Positions 7,376 through 16,851 are shown, counted from the first letter of the stretch. The stretch: DNA of 64,000 bases from an uncultured Roseobacter sp. (GCF_947499265.1 NZ_CANMNK010000007.1:248001-312000), one strand, 5' to 3'. The notes: generated by a model not told the origin, from the sequence alone. Program-made: numbers and translations.

Positions 7376-10300
7376 CTATTGCGCTGGCGTGCCTGACAGC
7401 GCCGCATCCTCGTCAGGCTTCGGAGCGCGCACACAGAGGCGCAACAACGGCGGGACCGTCAGCAGCGTCAGGAAGGCCGACATCGAGAGCCCGCCGACCA
7501 CCACCGCCCCCAAACCACGATAAAGCTCGGAGCCTTCGCCGGGAAAGACCACCAGTGGCAGCATGCCGAAGACACTGGTGAGCGTGGACATGAAAATCGG
7601 GCGAATGCGGTTCCGCGTGGCCTCTTCAATGGCATCAATCGGCGCCATACCTTCGTCCCGCAGGTGATAAAGGGTCTGGTGCACAATCAGGATCGCGTTG
7701 TTCACCACGATCCCCACCAGAATGATGAATCCCAGCAACGTCAGCATATCGAGCGGTTGGTTTTGGAAGGTGTTGAGCAGCGCCAGCCCACCCACGCCAC
7801 CTGCTGCGGCCACAGGCACGGAAATCAGAATGACCAGTGGCAAAACGAAACTCTCAAACAGGATCGCCATGACGAGGAAAACAATCACCAGCGCCACGGC
7901 GAGGTTGATCTGGATCGCATCCCACGTCTGGCTGAGCTGATCCGCGGTGCCGGATACGCTGACGCGGATGCCATTCGGCAGGCCCTGCGCCTCAAGGACA
8001 GAGACCACCTCGGTTTCCAAGAGCTCTACTGCCGCTTCGAGTGGCAAGGCGTCCGAGGGGCGCACTTCGAGCGTGACCGTTCGCAACCGATCCCGGTGCC
8101 TGATCTCGGTGGGCCCCGCCGTCACAACCACATCAGAGAGCGCTGTGACCGGCACGATCTGACCCCCGGGTGTGACCACGGGGTAGTTGCCGATGTCTTG
8201 CGTGCGTTGCGCGACCTGAAGCCCCGGATCGCCCTTGAGCATCAGGTTCAGCCGTTCTGCGCCGACGGTGATTTCCGCCACGCGCAGCCCGTCGTTGAAG
8301 GCATCCACCGTCAGCGCAAGATCGGAGGCCGTGAGACCTGCGTCCGCCAACCTGAGCCGGTCCGGGACGAGCCGTACCTCCGGTGCGCCCAGTTCGAGCC
8401 CGGGGATCGGGCGGAACTGGTGACCCTCGGAGCGGGGCAGGAGGCCTGCGATTGTGCCCGCGGCCTGACCGGCCACAGCAAGAATTTCGTCCAGATCCTG
8501 CCCTGAAATATTGAGCTCAATGGTGCGCCCGCCGCCCACACCCCGCCCGAAAAGCGAAGGCTGTGTCATGAAACCAAAGGTGCCGGGTTCCGCGAAAATA
8601 GGGCCCGACAAAACGGGGATCAGCTCGCCCGCGCGCGCGCCGTTCACTGCAGCCGCCCCGACAAAGCTATTGCCAGGGGTCGCTACGAAAAAGAAATTCT
8701 CGATGGTGGGTGTGCCATCTTCCATGGCCGGAGCAGGGGCCGCTTCCCAAAGGGGGCGGGCCACGCCTTCGATGCGTTGTGCGATGGTTTGCGTGGTGTC
8801 GAGGTTGTATCCCGGCGGCGGGATAATCAGGCCAAAGACAAGGTTACGGTTGCCTTCGGGCAGGTATTCCAGGCGCGGCAGAAAGGCGATGGCGGCAACC
8901 CCGGCACCCCCTGCGATGGCCGCGACCATCAACAGCCCGACGCGCCGGTAGCGCACGGTCAGGCGGACATAGGACATCACCAGGCGGTGGAACCCATGGG
9001 CCAGATGATCAAGCCCCCAGATCCTCATCGTGACCTGTTCGCCGCGCTTCAGCAGGCGGCTGGCAAGCGCCGGGATCACCGTCACGGCGACAATCAGCGA
9101 CAGCAGAACAGAGACGGAAATGGCCACGGCGATGTCACGGAAAAGCTGCCCGGCCTCCAGTTGCATGATCAGGATGGGGACAAAGACCAGAACGGTTGTC
9201 AACGCAGAGACGAGGATCGCGCCCCAGACCTGTTTCGCGCCGAGATAGGCCGCCTCGCGCCGGGATTTTCCCTGTTCCCGCAGCCGGTAGATGTTTTCCA
9301 GAACCACAATGGCCGCGTCAACGATCATGCCGACGGCAAATGCGATCCCAGCCAGCGAGATGACGTTCAGCGTCCGCCCGGTGGCCGCCATGGCGACGAA
9401 TGTGGCGACGATGCTGACCGGAATGGCCAGCGACACCACCAGCGTTGCGCGCGGACTGCGCAGGAACATCAACAGGATCAGGGCCGCCAACCCACCCCCG
9501 ATCCAGATGTTCTGCGTCACAAGCTGAATGGCACCATTGATATAGATGGTTTCGTCATAGACCTGGCGCATCTTGAGGCCGGCATCGGTTACCGGCCCTC
9601 TTTCCAGCGTGGCCAGGACCTCTTGCACGGCCTCCATGGTTTCAATGACATTTGCGCCCGGTTCCCGCACGATGTTGAAAGCCAGACCCGGCTCGCCCCG
9701 GAACCGCAGCCTTGCGGTCGGGTCACCAAAGGCAAAGCCCACATCGGCCACATCGCCCACGCGCACGCGACCAGACCCGCCGGTGCTCCGCTCGGAGCGT
9801 AAAACGACCTCCTCGATGGCCGCGACGGTGTTGAGGTTACCTTCGGCCCGCACGATATACCGGCGTTTGCCTTCCTCCACATCGCCTGCCGACAGCGAGA
9901 TGTTTTCATTGCGCAGTGTGCGGACCACATCGGGAACCGTCATGCCGAAACGGGCCAGCTGGCGCGGGTCCACGACAACCTGCAACTCGCGCGTCACGCC
10001 GCCGAACACATTAACGGCGGACACGCCTTCTACCCGCTCGATCCTGTCCTTGATGATGTCTTCGACAAAATCGCCATAGGTCGGCATGGAACGTGTGTTG
10101 CCTTCCTGAGCGGTCAGTAGCACCCAGGCAATCGGGCTGTCATCGGCGCCGGAGGTATCCAGCGAAGGTTCGCCCGCCTCGTCAGGGTAGTCGCCCACGC
10201 GGTCGAGCCGGTTGGAGACGAGCAGAAGCGACTGCCCCATATCCGTGCCGATCCCGAATTCAAGTGTTACCTCGGCTTCGCCTGACCGGGCGCGGGAGGT

Positions 10301-10540
10301 CATGATATCCAGACCCTCAAGGCCGCGTAGCGCCTCTTCCTGCGGGTTAAGGATCTCGCGCTCAACCTCGGAAGGCGCAGCCCCCGGCCAATCGGTGCTG
10401 ATCACCACGATGGGTTTGCGGACATCGGGGGCCAGCTGAATTGGGATGCGGGTGACCGCGATGATGCCGAACAGAACCGCCATGATGACCGCCGCGAGCA
10501 CCGCGACGGGTCTATCGATGGCAAACCGGATGAAATCCAT
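7376..10540 (-). CDS. RND efflux transporter permease subunit (AcrB-like)
   Basis: A 1054-residue inner-membrane proton antiporter with the RND duplication: TM1 near residues 10-30, a large periplasmic loop, a TM2-TM6 bundle, a second loop, and a TM8-TM12 bundle. The TM4 motif reads GMIVDAAIVVLENIYR, so only the first of the usual Asp-Asp proton-relay pair is present. The TM10 equivalent reads GIVVNNAILIVHQ, with Asn where AcrB has its key Lys. Both variants occur in RND subfamilies, as I recall. The adaptor gene lies 10 bases upstream in the same operon. No outer-membrane factor gene is in the window. Substrates cannot be inferred. Confidence 0.9.
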   Translation of the reverse strand: MDFIRFAIDRPVAVLAAVIMAVLFGIIAVTRIPIQLAPDVRKPIVVISTDWPGAAPSEVEREILNPQEEALRGLEGLDIMTSRARSGEAEVTLEFGIGTDMGQSLLLVSNRLDRVGDYPDEAGEPSLDTSGADDSPIAWVLLTAQEGNTRSMPTYGDFVEDIIKDRIERVEGVSAVNVFGGVTRELQVVVDPRQLARFGMTVPDVVRTLRNENISLSAGDVEEGKRRYIVRAEGNLNTVAAIEEVVLRSERSTGGSGRVRVGDVADVGFAFGDPTARLRFRGEPGLAFNIVREPGANVIETMEAVQEVLATLERGPVTDAGLKMRQVYDETIYINGAIQLVTQNIWIGGGLAALILLMFLRSPRATLVVSLAIPVSIVATFVAMAATGRTLNVISLAGIAFAVGMIVDAAIVVLENIYRLREQGKSRREAAYLGAKQVWGAILVSALTTVLVFVPILIMQLEAGQLFRDIAVAISVSVLLSLIVAVTVIPALASRLLKRGEQVTMRIWGLDHLAHGFHRLVMSYVRLTVRYRRVGLLMVAAIAGGAGVAAIAFLPRLEYLPEGNRNLVFGLIIPPPGYNLDTTQTIAQRIEGVARPLWEAAPAPAMEDGTPTIENFFFVATPGNSFVGAAAVNGARAGELIPVLSGPIFAEPGTFGFMTQPSLFGRGVGGGRTIELNISGQDLDEILAVAGQAAGTIAGLLPRSEGHQFRPIPGLELGAPEVRLVPDRLRLADAGLTASDLALTVDAFNDGLRVAEITVGAERLNLMLKGDPGLQVAQRTQDIGNYPVVTPGGQIVPVTALSDVVVTAGPTEIRHRDRLRTVTLEVRPSDALPLEAAVELLETEVVSVLEAQGLPNGIRVSVSGTADQLSQTWDAIQINLAVALVIVFLVMAILFESFVLPLVILISVPVAAAGGVGGLALLNTFQNQPLDMLTLLGFIILVGIVVNNAILIVHQTLYHLRDEGMAPIDAIEEATRNRIRPIFMSTLTSVFGMLPLVVFPGEGSELYRGLGAVVVGGLSMSAFLTLLTVPPLLRLCVRAPKPDEDAALSGTPAQ

Positions 10541-10550
10541 GGCGGTCTCC

Positions 10551-11672
10551 CTAGTTGCTGGCGCTCATGGGCGCGATGGATTGGCCCGGGCGCAGCCGCT
10601 CGTTGCCGCGCGTGACCACGACATCCCCTTCTGTCAGACCGCTCAACACTTCGAACCGGTCCCCCAGTGCCACGCCGATCTGCACGGTGCGCGGTGTGGC
10701 ATGCCCGTCCTCCGCGACAAAAACCGTCCATCCGCCCCGTGCCTGTACCAAAGCGTCTTTGGGCACGGAGAGGACTTCGCGCGGCGCACTGATCGGGATC
10801 GACACCGTGATCGATTGCCCGATGGCAATGGTTTGCAAATCCGCAAGACCAGGCGAGGAAAAGCGCACTGGCCGCGTGCGGGTCGCTGTATCTTCGACGG
10901 GGAGGAGGACGCGCACGGTGAGGTCCAGCTCTTCCCCCGCCTCGCTTATGCCAATCACGCGCAGCCTCGGCTCCAGGACACGCACGTATTTGGACGGTAC
11001 GCTGGCCTCGATCTCAAAGGATTGGGTGTCGAGCAGCGATACCACCGGCGCGCCGGAACTGATGAATTCGCCCGGATTTGTGTTCACCTCAAGCACGATG
11101 CCGGAAAACGGGGCTCTGATCAGCGCGCGTTCCAGTTGATAAGTGGTCTCTGCGACATTGGCCTGTGCGGTTTGAACCCGTGCTTCGGCCTCTGCCAATT
11201 CTCCTTGTGCTTCAAAGAAATCGCTCTGCGCTTCGTCGAAACGGCTGGTTGAAAAGGCGGATGTCCCCCGTAACCCTTCGATGCGGGCAAGGGATTTGGT
11301 TGACCGGTCTACGCGCGATGTGGCCGTCGCAATCCCGGCCCGCGCCTCCGCCAAAAGCGCGTCTGCCTGGCGCGACAGGATTTCCAGAAGTTCGGTGTCC
11401 AGCTCGGCGAGGATGTCGCCTTCATTCACGGTAACTCCTTCCAGAACATGAACTTTATCCACCGTCCCGGCAATGCGGCTAGCCACTGTGCCTTCGCGCG
11501 ATGTCACCACTTCTGCAAAGAGTGGCACGGTCTCCGCGATGCTCTGATAGTTTACGGTTTCGACACCAACCGCAGCGGGCCCGCCCTGCGCCAGAGCTGA
11601 TGTGGCTGAAAAAGCAAAAGCCGCCGCCCATGCAAGAGGCTGCGCCAGCCGAAAAATGGATAATAGACTCAT
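10551..11672 (-). CDS. RND efflux periplasmic adaptor (membrane fusion protein)
   Basis: A 373-residue secreted or membrane-tethered adaptor. The N-terminus has a signal-like segment ending ALAQ near residue 29. A lipoyl/barrel-sandwich half follows (VASRIAGTVDKVHVLEGVTVNEGDILAEL), then a helical hairpin (residues about 95-170, rich in Ala/Glu), the second lipoyl half (RAPFSGIVLEVNTNPGEFI), a beta-barrel and a membrane-proximal domain ending GLTEGDVVVTRGNERLRPG. It links the permease encoded 10 bases downstream to an outer-membrane channel located elsewhere. The TetR gene about 115 bases upstream is oriented the same way but is more closely tied to the methyltransferase operon. Confidence 0.9.
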   Translation of the reverse strand: MSLLSIFRLAQPLAWAAAFAFSATSALAQGGPAAVGVETVNYQSIAETVPLFAEVVTSREGTVASRIAGTVDKVHVLEGVTVNEGDILAELDTELLEILSRQADALLAEARAGIATATSRVDRSTKSLARIEGLRGTSAFSTSRFDEAQSDFFEAQGELAEAEARVQTAQANVAETTYQLERALIRAPFSGIVLEVNTNPGEFISSGAPVVSLLDTQSFEIEASVPSKYVRVLEPRLRVIGISEAGEELDLTVRVLLPVEDTATRTRPVRFSSPGLADLQTIAIGQSITVSIPISAPREVLSVPKDALVQARGGWTVFVAEDGHATPRTVQIGVALGDRFEVLSGLTEGDVVVTRGNERLRPGQSIAPMSASN

Positions 11673-11788
11673 GGAGCATGCCTTTGGGGTCAGTCAGCTA
11701 CGATACCGAACGGTCTAGCATATTCCTGCGGGAAGCAAATAACGCTTAGGTGCGCAGGCGCAGTTTTCCCTGCGGGTTCATCCGAAGA

Positions 11789-12472
11789 CTAATCGCCTTG
11801 TTTCTGCGCCTCCACCGCGTCCGCATAGCGCACAAGAGCGGCGATTTCATCCTGACTTGCCTGTTGCCCGGTAAAGCCCAGCAGGTAGCTTGGCAGCAGA
11901 CGGCTGCGGTCTTCCATCGGCTCACCCAATTGCGCGTCGTCATATCCGATTTGCATGTAGTAGAGAATGCGCGCGCGGGCGACGGCCTCAAGGTCTTCGT
12001 AACCGTGACGGATGAACATGGCGTGCAGCGCTTCAAGTCGCTTGTTTTCAGAGGCGTGCAGAATTTTGCGCACCTTGGGTGATCTGCGCGCCCAGTCCCG
12101 AATGGCAAAATCCAGCCGCGTGTTAAAAAGCTGCGGGTTGATCACACAGCGGAACACATTGCCCACGGCTTCGGTGATGGTCTGGGCAGGCTCTTCGGTT
12201 TTTGCCACAAGGGCCGCGGTATTTGTCTTCTGCCAATGCTCGAGCAGGGCATTCAGCAAGTCCTGGCGCGACTTGAAATACCAGTAAAAGCTGGAGCGAG
12301 AGACATCCAGCTGCGCGCCAAGCACCTGGATTTTCACCCCTTCAACGCCATTGGCAATCAGGGCTTCGCGCGCGGCATCCAGCCAGTTCTGGCGTGTGAC
12401 CTTGATGTTGCCGACCGGGCGGTCGCCCTCTGGCGATGAATCGCCATTTGATGTGTTTTGCGAGTGCTCCAA
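11789..12472 (-). CDS. TetR-family transcriptional regulator
   Basis: A 227-residue repressor-type protein. The N-terminal HTH spans about residues 27-75, with VSRSSFYWYFKSRQDLLNALL as recognition helix and following helix; the ligand domain follows. The start is a TTG at 12472-12470, the only suitable initiator ahead of the HTH, three bases after the stop of the upstream methyltransferase gene. It is therefore most likely the last gene of the flavoprotein-methyltransferase operon and a candidate to bind the palindrome at 16436-16490. It could also act on the RND genes downstream, since the gap to them is only about 115 bases. Confidence 0.85.
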   Translation of the reverse strand: MEHSQNTSNGDSSPEGDRPVGNIKVTRQNWLDAAREALIANGVEGVKIQVLGAQLDVSRSSFYWYFKSRQDLLNALLEHWQKTNTAALVAKTEEPAQTITEAVGNVFRCVINPQLFNTRLDFAIRDWARRSPKVRKILHASENKRLEALHAMFIRHGYEDLEAVARARILYYMQIGYDDAQLGEPMEDRSRLLPSYLLGFTGQQASQDEIAALVRYADAVEAQKQGD

Positions 12473-12475
12473 GGA

Positions 12476-14020
12476 TCAGCTTTCCGGCGGGGCGCCGCCC
12501 GCCTCAGATTTTGTGCGAATATACCCGTGCAGCCGCGCCAGTGCATCTGCGTCTATGGACGGCGCTTTTGCCTCTGCCACGATGCGTTTCCACATCTGCG
12601 TCGCGCGGGTAGTTGTGTCCAGCGCGCCGCGTTCTTCCCAGGTTCCGAAATTCGACAGATCGCCGATCAATGGCTCATAAAATGCTGTCTGATAGCGTTC
12701 CATTGTGTGGGCTGCGCCAAAGAAATGCCCGCCCGGTTGCACTTCGGTCAGGGCATCCAAAGCGATGTCGGCATTTTCCGCCGGGGTGGTGGCGCATAGT
12801 TCTGCAACCATCTGCAGAACCTCCAGGTCGGTGATGAGTTTTTCATAAGATACGGTCAATCCCCCTTCCAGCCAGCCCGCGGCATGGATCACCACCGTTG
12901 CCCCGGCCAGCAGGCACCCCCAGGTCCCGAATTGCGTTTCATTCGCTGCCTGGACGTCATTCAGATTGGCAGCGGATCCGCTGGCGCAGCGCCAGGGCAG
13001 GCCGATGCGACGAGCCAATTGGCCGGCGGCGAGGCTGGCCTTGAAGTGCTCTGGCGTCCCAAAAGCGGGCGCGCCGGATTTCATGTCCACGTTCGAGGTG
13101 AAAGTGCCGTAGCACACGGGTGCGCCGGGGCGCACGAGCTGCGTGAGGGTGATCGCGGCCAGCGCTTCGGCGTGGCTGAGGGTCATGGCACCTGCGACCG
13201 TGATCGGGGCCATAGCACCCATCAGGGTAAAGGGAGTGACGATGCTGACCTGACCGGCCTTGGCGAAATCCATCAGCCCCTGCGCCATGGGCACGTCGAG
13301 TGTGCGCGGTGAATTGGTGTTGATGATCGTGTAGCAATGGCTGACGGCGGCGAATTCCGCGTCGGACAGGCTCCTGAAGTCGCGGAGCATTTCGAAGCTC
13401 TGTTCGACCTGTGGCGTGCCCCGCGAGAAGATGAAGGGCACCTTGTCCGACAGCGACAACTGCGCGTCGAGCGTCGCGTAGTGACGCAGGTGCATGGGCA
13501 CATCCTGTGGCTCAATCAGCGGTGGCACCATGTGCAACACGTCGAAATGCTGGGTGAGCTGCACCAACTCGCGAAAATCGCGTTCCGTGCCGGGACGGCG
13601 GCCCCGCTCCAGGTCGGTTGCGTGTGGCGCGCCAGCGCCCGGCTGAAACACCAGATTGCCAAGCTCCAGCACAATATCGCGCTCCCGCGCCCCCGCCGTG
13701 ACGGGGATCGACGTCGGCGCGGTGGCCAGCGCGGCGGTAACGATTTCACGACCGATGTGCACAATTTCGGTGCTGTCATCGACCTGTGCACCTGCGGCGC
13801 GATAGGCCTTGCGCGCCTCCGGCAGCAGCACCCTGATGCCGAGTGTCTCAAGCACATCGAGCGCTGCTTCGTGAATGGCCTCAATGCGATCCTCCGAGAA
13901 AATCGTCATCGGTGGGAAAGGGTTGCGCAGGTTTCGATAGTCGACCTTGCGGGTTTGGTGCGCCGCGGCCCCACCGCCCCGGCGTGTGCGTCTGCGGCCT
14001 GAGTTTTCTGCCAGCGTCAT
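12476..14020 (-). CDS. MttB-family methyltransferase, non-pyrrolysine (first copy)
   Basis: A 514-residue member of the trimethylamine:corrinoid methyltransferase family. Characterised non-pyrrolysine members demethylate quaternary amines such as glycine betaine. The frame is open throughout, with no in-frame amber codon, so no pyrrolysine is used. Family-like features are a basic N-terminal tail (GRRRTRRGGG), the TIM-barrel strands, FQPGAGAPHATDLERG, and GGHFFGAAHTMERY near the C-terminus. The ATG overlaps the stop of the flavoprotein gene upstream (ATGA at 14017-14020), giving strict coupling. No corrinoid protein (MttC-like) gene lies in this window. Likely role: demethylation of a methylated amine with transfer toward folate; the substrate is unknown. 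Confidence 0.85.
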   Translation of the reverse strand: MTLAENSGRRRTRRGGGAAAHQTRKVDYRNLRNPFPPMTIFSEDRIEAIHEAALDVLETLGIRVLLPEARKAYRAAGAQVDDSTEIVHIGREIVTAALATAPTSIPVTAGARERDIVLELGNLVFQPGAGAPHATDLERGRRPGTERDFRELVQLTQHFDVLHMVPPLIEPQDVPMHLRHYATLDAQLSLSDKVPFIFSRGTPQVEQSFEMLRDFRSLSDAEFAAVSHCYTIINTNSPRTLDVPMAQGLMDFAKAGQVSIVTPFTLMGAMAPITVAGAMTLSHAEALAAITLTQLVRPGAPVCYGTFTSNVDMKSGAPAFGTPEHFKASLAAGQLARRIGLPWRCASGSAANLNDVQAANETQFGTWGCLLAGATVVIHAAGWLEGGLTVSYEKLITDLEVLQMVAELCATTPAENADIALDALTEVQPGGHFFGAAHTMERYQTAFYEPLIGDLSNFGTWEERGALDTTTRATQMWKRIVAEAKAPSIDADALARLHGYIRTKSEAGGAPPES

Positions 14021-16419
14021 CCCCGCATCGCCTTACCTTCAGGGTCATAGGGTGAGGGTGGGATCACCTTCGCCCGGTGTTCCACGCCGACCACATGCAC
14101 GCTCAGCGTGGTGCCCGGCGTTGCGTTTTCGGCATTGATCAGCGCCATGGCGAGCGATTTGCCGGTTGTGTGCCCGTAGGCGCCGGAGGTGACAAAACCA
14201 ACTTGCTTGCCCTCCGACCAGATGGGTTCAAAGCCGCTGGCATCCGCGCCCTCGGCGTCGATTTCCAGAGTGACCTGGATTTGCGCAGGGCCATTGCCGT
14301 CGCGCTCGGCGATAGCGGCGGGTTTGCCCACGAAGTCCTTGTCCCAGTCGATCCAGCGGTCCATGCCGGTCATGCCCGCCGTGTAACCTTGGGTGAATTC
14401 GGCGTTCCAGATGCCAAAGCTTTTCTCGATCCGCAAGCTCAGGAGCGCGTTGAAGCCCACTTCGCGGATGCCTTGATCCGTGCCTGCTTCGAGCAGGATG
14501 CGGCGTAGGGTGGCGTGATCGCCCGCGCGGCAGTGGATTTCATAGCCCAACTCGCCGGTCACCGACAGTCGCCCAACCTTGCAGCGCAAAAGGCCGATGT
14601 CGAAGGCACCGCAGCCCATGAAGGGCAGATCGCCCACGGGACCATCGGTCAGTCTCTCCATAACCTTTGTCGAGGCCGGACCAGAGAGGGAGAAACCGGC
14701 CGTGTCTTCACCCAGATCGCGGAGGGCGACGCCGTCCTCCATATGGTCGTTGAACCAGCGCATATGCCAGGCGCGCAGATAGTAGCTGCCCATGATCCAC
14801 CAGGTGCCGTCGCCCCAGTTGAAGACCGTCAAATCCCCTTTCAGCCGTCCATCTTCGGCCAACATCGGTGCGAGCCGTGCGCGGCCTGGTTTCGGTAGTT
14901 TCGAGGCCATAACGCGGTTCAGCCAGCGTTCCGCGTTTGGCCCGGAGACCTCGAAGCGGGAAAAGCCGGTGATATCGAGCAAGCCTACCCGTTCGCGGAC
15001 CGCGTGGCATTCCTCTGCGACAATATCGTGGGCGTTTGAGCGTTTGAGCGAGGGCGTCTCTGCGAACCCCGGCTCTGCAAAATAAAGCGGTACCTCCAGA
15101 TCCCAGCTTTGCCCCCATTGGCAACCCGCAGCGGTCATATCCGTGTAGGCGCCGGCAGTTTTCAGCGGGCGACCCGCGGGCAGTTGCTCGTTGGGATAGG
15201 TCATCACAAAACGGCGGGTATAGAATTGCCCTGTGGTTTCCTTGATGTATTGCTTGTTCTCGGCCCAGACACCGTAACGCGCCACGTCCATGCCGTAGAC
15301 ATCCGCCTCGGGCGTGCCGTGGATCATCCATTCCGCGAGCGATTTGCCGACGCCGCCGCCCTGCAGGAAACCTGCCATCACGGCGCAGGCCGACCAGTAG
15401 CCGCGCTTGCCCGGCACCGGGCCGACCAGCGGGTTGCCATCGGGCGAGAAGGTGAAGGCGCCATTGACCCATGTCTTCACGCCGACCTCCTGCAGGCAGG
15501 GGTAGCGTTCAAATCCGAGCGTTAGTTCGTGCTCGATGCGATCGGGGTCTTCCTGCTGCAGTTCAAACCCGTATTCCCAGGGCGCGCCGTCCATCATCCA
15601 GTGCTGGTGGTTGATCTCGTAGATGCCCAGCAGCACGCCCTTCTGGTCCTGGCGCAGATAGGTGAAGCCCTCGAGATCCACCGTCATCGGCACCTCGAAG
15701 TCAATGTCCTCCAGCTGCGGGATGGTGTCCGAAATCAGGTAGTGGTGGTTGAGCGGCGAGACCGGCAGTTCGATGCCCGCCATGCGCCCCACCTGCTTGG
15801 CCCAGAGACCTGCGGCATTGACCACATGTTCGCAGGTCACCGTGCCCTTTTCGGTGACAACCTCCCAGCCCTCAAGGGTCTGGTTCAGCTCCAGCACACG
15901 GTTGTGTTCGACGACCGTGGCCCCGCGTTTTTTCGCCGCCCCAGCATAGGCGTGCACCGTGCCGGTGGTATCGATGTAACCTTCACGGTCGGCCCACATG
16001 CCGCCGAGCAGCCCCTCGCCCGACATGATGGGGTTGAGCGAAACCGCTTCTTCAACACTGACCAGACGGCAGTCATCAATGCCGATGGACTGGAACGTCC
16101 GGTAGGCCGATTGCAACCATTCCCAGCGGTCGGGCGTGCCCGCCATGGTCAACCCACCGGTCATGTGCAGTCCGATGTTCTGACCGCTTTCTGCCTCGAT
16201 CTCGCTCAGCAGATCGATTGTGTAGGCCTGCAGTTGCGCGATGTTGGGGTCCGCGTTCAGCGCGTGGATGCCGCCCGCCGCGTGCCAACTGGACCCGGCC
16301 GTCAGCACCGAGCGTTCAATCAGGCAGACGTCCGTCCAACCCAGTTTGGCCAGATGATAGAGGACGGAGGCGCCGACAACGCCGCCCCCGATGACAACAA
16401 CGCGGTAGTGCGACTTCAT
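14017..16419 (-). CDS. Dimethylglycine/sarcosine dehydrogenase-like flavoprotein with GcvT domain (first copy)
   Basis: An 800-residue two-domain enzyme. The N-terminal FAD domain begins VVVIGGGVVGAS. His46 in AGSSWHAAGG matches the residue that carries covalent FAD in dimethylglycine dehydrogenase. From about residue 430 there is a GcvT-like tetrahydrofolate domain (FEVSGPNAERWLNRVMAS, FSLSGPAS, GELGYEIHC). The usual SLRMEKGY-type motif near residue 690 is SLRIEKSFGIW here, a small deviation. It oxidises an N-methyl group and can hand the one-carbon unit to tetrahydrofolate. Strong GGGAGGATCC ribosome site. It is first in an operon with MttB and TetR genes, downstream of a large palindrome. 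Confidence 0.88.
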   Translation of the reverse strand: MKSHYRVVVIGGGVVGASVLYHLAKLGWTDVCLIERSVLTAGSSWHAAGGIHALNADPNIAQLQAYTIDLLSEIEAESGQNIGLHMTGGLTMAGTPDRWEWLQSAYRTFQSIGIDDCRLVSVEEAVSLNPIMSGEGLLGGMWADREGYIDTTGTVHAYAGAAKKRGATVVEHNRVLELNQTLEGWEVVTEKGTVTCEHVVNAAGLWAKQVGRMAGIELPVSPLNHHYLISDTIPQLEDIDFEVPMTVDLEGFTYLRQDQKGVLLGIYEINHQHWMMDGAPWEYGFELQQEDPDRIEHELTLGFERYPCLQEVGVKTWVNGAFTFSPDGNPLVGPVPGKRGYWSACAVMAGFLQGGGVGKSLAEWMIHGTPEADVYGMDVARYGVWAENKQYIKETTGQFYTRRFVMTYPNEQLPAGRPLKTAGAYTDMTAAGCQWGQSWDLEVPLYFAEPGFAETPSLKRSNAHDIVAEECHAVRERVGLLDITGFSRFEVSGPNAERWLNRVMASKLPKPGRARLAPMLAEDGRLKGDLTVFNWGDGTWWIMGSYYLRAWHMRWFNDHMEDGVALRDLGEDTAGFSLSGPASTKVMERLTDGPVGDLPFMGCGAFDIGLLRCKVGRLSVTGELGYEIHCRAGDHATLRRILLEAGTDQGIREVGFNALLSLRIEKSFGIWNAEFTQGYTAGMTGMDRWIDWDKDFVGKPAAIAERDGNGPAQIQVTLEIDAEGADASGFEPIWSEGKQVGFVTSGAYGHTTGKSLAMALINAENATPGTTLSVHVVGVEHRAKVIPPSPYDPEGKAMRG

Positions 16420-16435
16420 GACGGATCCTCCCGGT

Positions 16436-16490
16436 GATCTTAGCGATAGCTCTGGACAGTACTGTACATTACTGCCCAGACGCTAAGATC
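16436..16490. promoter_or_regulatory. Large nested palindrome upstream of the flavoprotein-MttB-TetR operon
   Basis: Outer arms GATCTTAGCG (16436-16445) and CGCTAAGATC (16481-16490) are perfect reverse complements. Inside them TCTGGACAGTA (16451-16461) and TACTGCCCAGA (16470-16480) match at 10 of 11 positions around an 8-base centre. Five extra bases sit only on the left between inner and outer arms. The element lies 17-71 bases upstream of the ATG at 16419, where it would overlap promoter or leader. It looks like a double operator for a dimeric repressor such as the operon's own TetR; a GntR remnant nearby is another past candidate. Confidence 0.6.
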
Positions 16491-16526
16491 AAATCCGTCC
16501 GCCCGTCAAGAAGTTGCTGCAAGGAA

Positions 16527-16547
16527 GGGCAGAAGAAATTTCTGCCC
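16527..16547 (-). terminator. Hairpin downstream of small minus-strand ORF
   Basis: GGGCAGAA (16527-16534) and TTCTGCCC (16540-16547) form a perfect 8-bp stem with a 5-base loop. Read on the minus strand the stem is followed by TTCCTTG, only moderately U-rich. It lies just past the stop of the short minus-strand ORF at 16562 and could separate it from the flavoprotein operon. Confidence 0.35.
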
Positions 16548-16561
16548 AACCGGAATGAGAC

Positions 16562-16798
16562 CTATTCGCGTTGCCATCCGGGTTGCGTCATCCCGACAAA
16601 CCCAAGGCTTTCAGGGTTGGCGATATTCCGCAGGACCAGATCGCGTAGGGCCGCCGTCTGTTCCGGGGTTTGGCCACAAAACGCGCAGAGATCGATGTCG
16701 CGGTTCGACGTGTTGTGCTTGAGGTGATTCGGATCGGATTTATCGGTGACTGTCCGAATGAAACCATCCGTCAAACACTGCGCAGATGAAGGGAGCAT
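16562..16798 (-). CDS. Possible small hypothetical protein or gene fragment
   Basis: A minus-strand open frame whose last ~50 residues look protein-like, with CAFCGQTPEQTAALRDLV and a Cys-x-x-Cys pair. Upstream of that the composition is less convincing. I placed the start at 16798 (Met-Leu-Pro-Ser) but no clear ribosome site supports it. It overlaps nothing certain and is followed by a hairpin. It may be the tail of a decayed gene, like the GntR remnant on the other strand. I do not recognise the family. Confidence 0.3.
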   Translation of the reverse strand: MLPSSAQCLTDGFIRTVTDKSDPNHLKHNTSNRDIDLCAFCGQTPEQTAALRDLVLRNIANPESLGFVGMTQPGWQRE

Positions 16799-16851
16799 GC
16801 AGGTCGATTCCGTGCAAACCCGCCGGCTTTCCCCGGTGCGCGCAAAAAGCG

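Noticed and set aside
8777-9802. Plus-strand open frame opposite the RND permease
   Set aside because: Low-complexity Arg/His/Asp/Gln translation with no domain; the opposite strand encodes an intact RND protein.
12476-14020. Pyrrolysine in the first MttB gene
   Set aside because: There is no in-frame TAG in either MttB gene, so they are the non-pyrrolysine type.
15529-16437. Plus-strand open frame opposite the first GcvT flavoprotein
   Set aside because: Antisense shadow; contains none of the features of a known protein and covers the FAD motif of the real gene.
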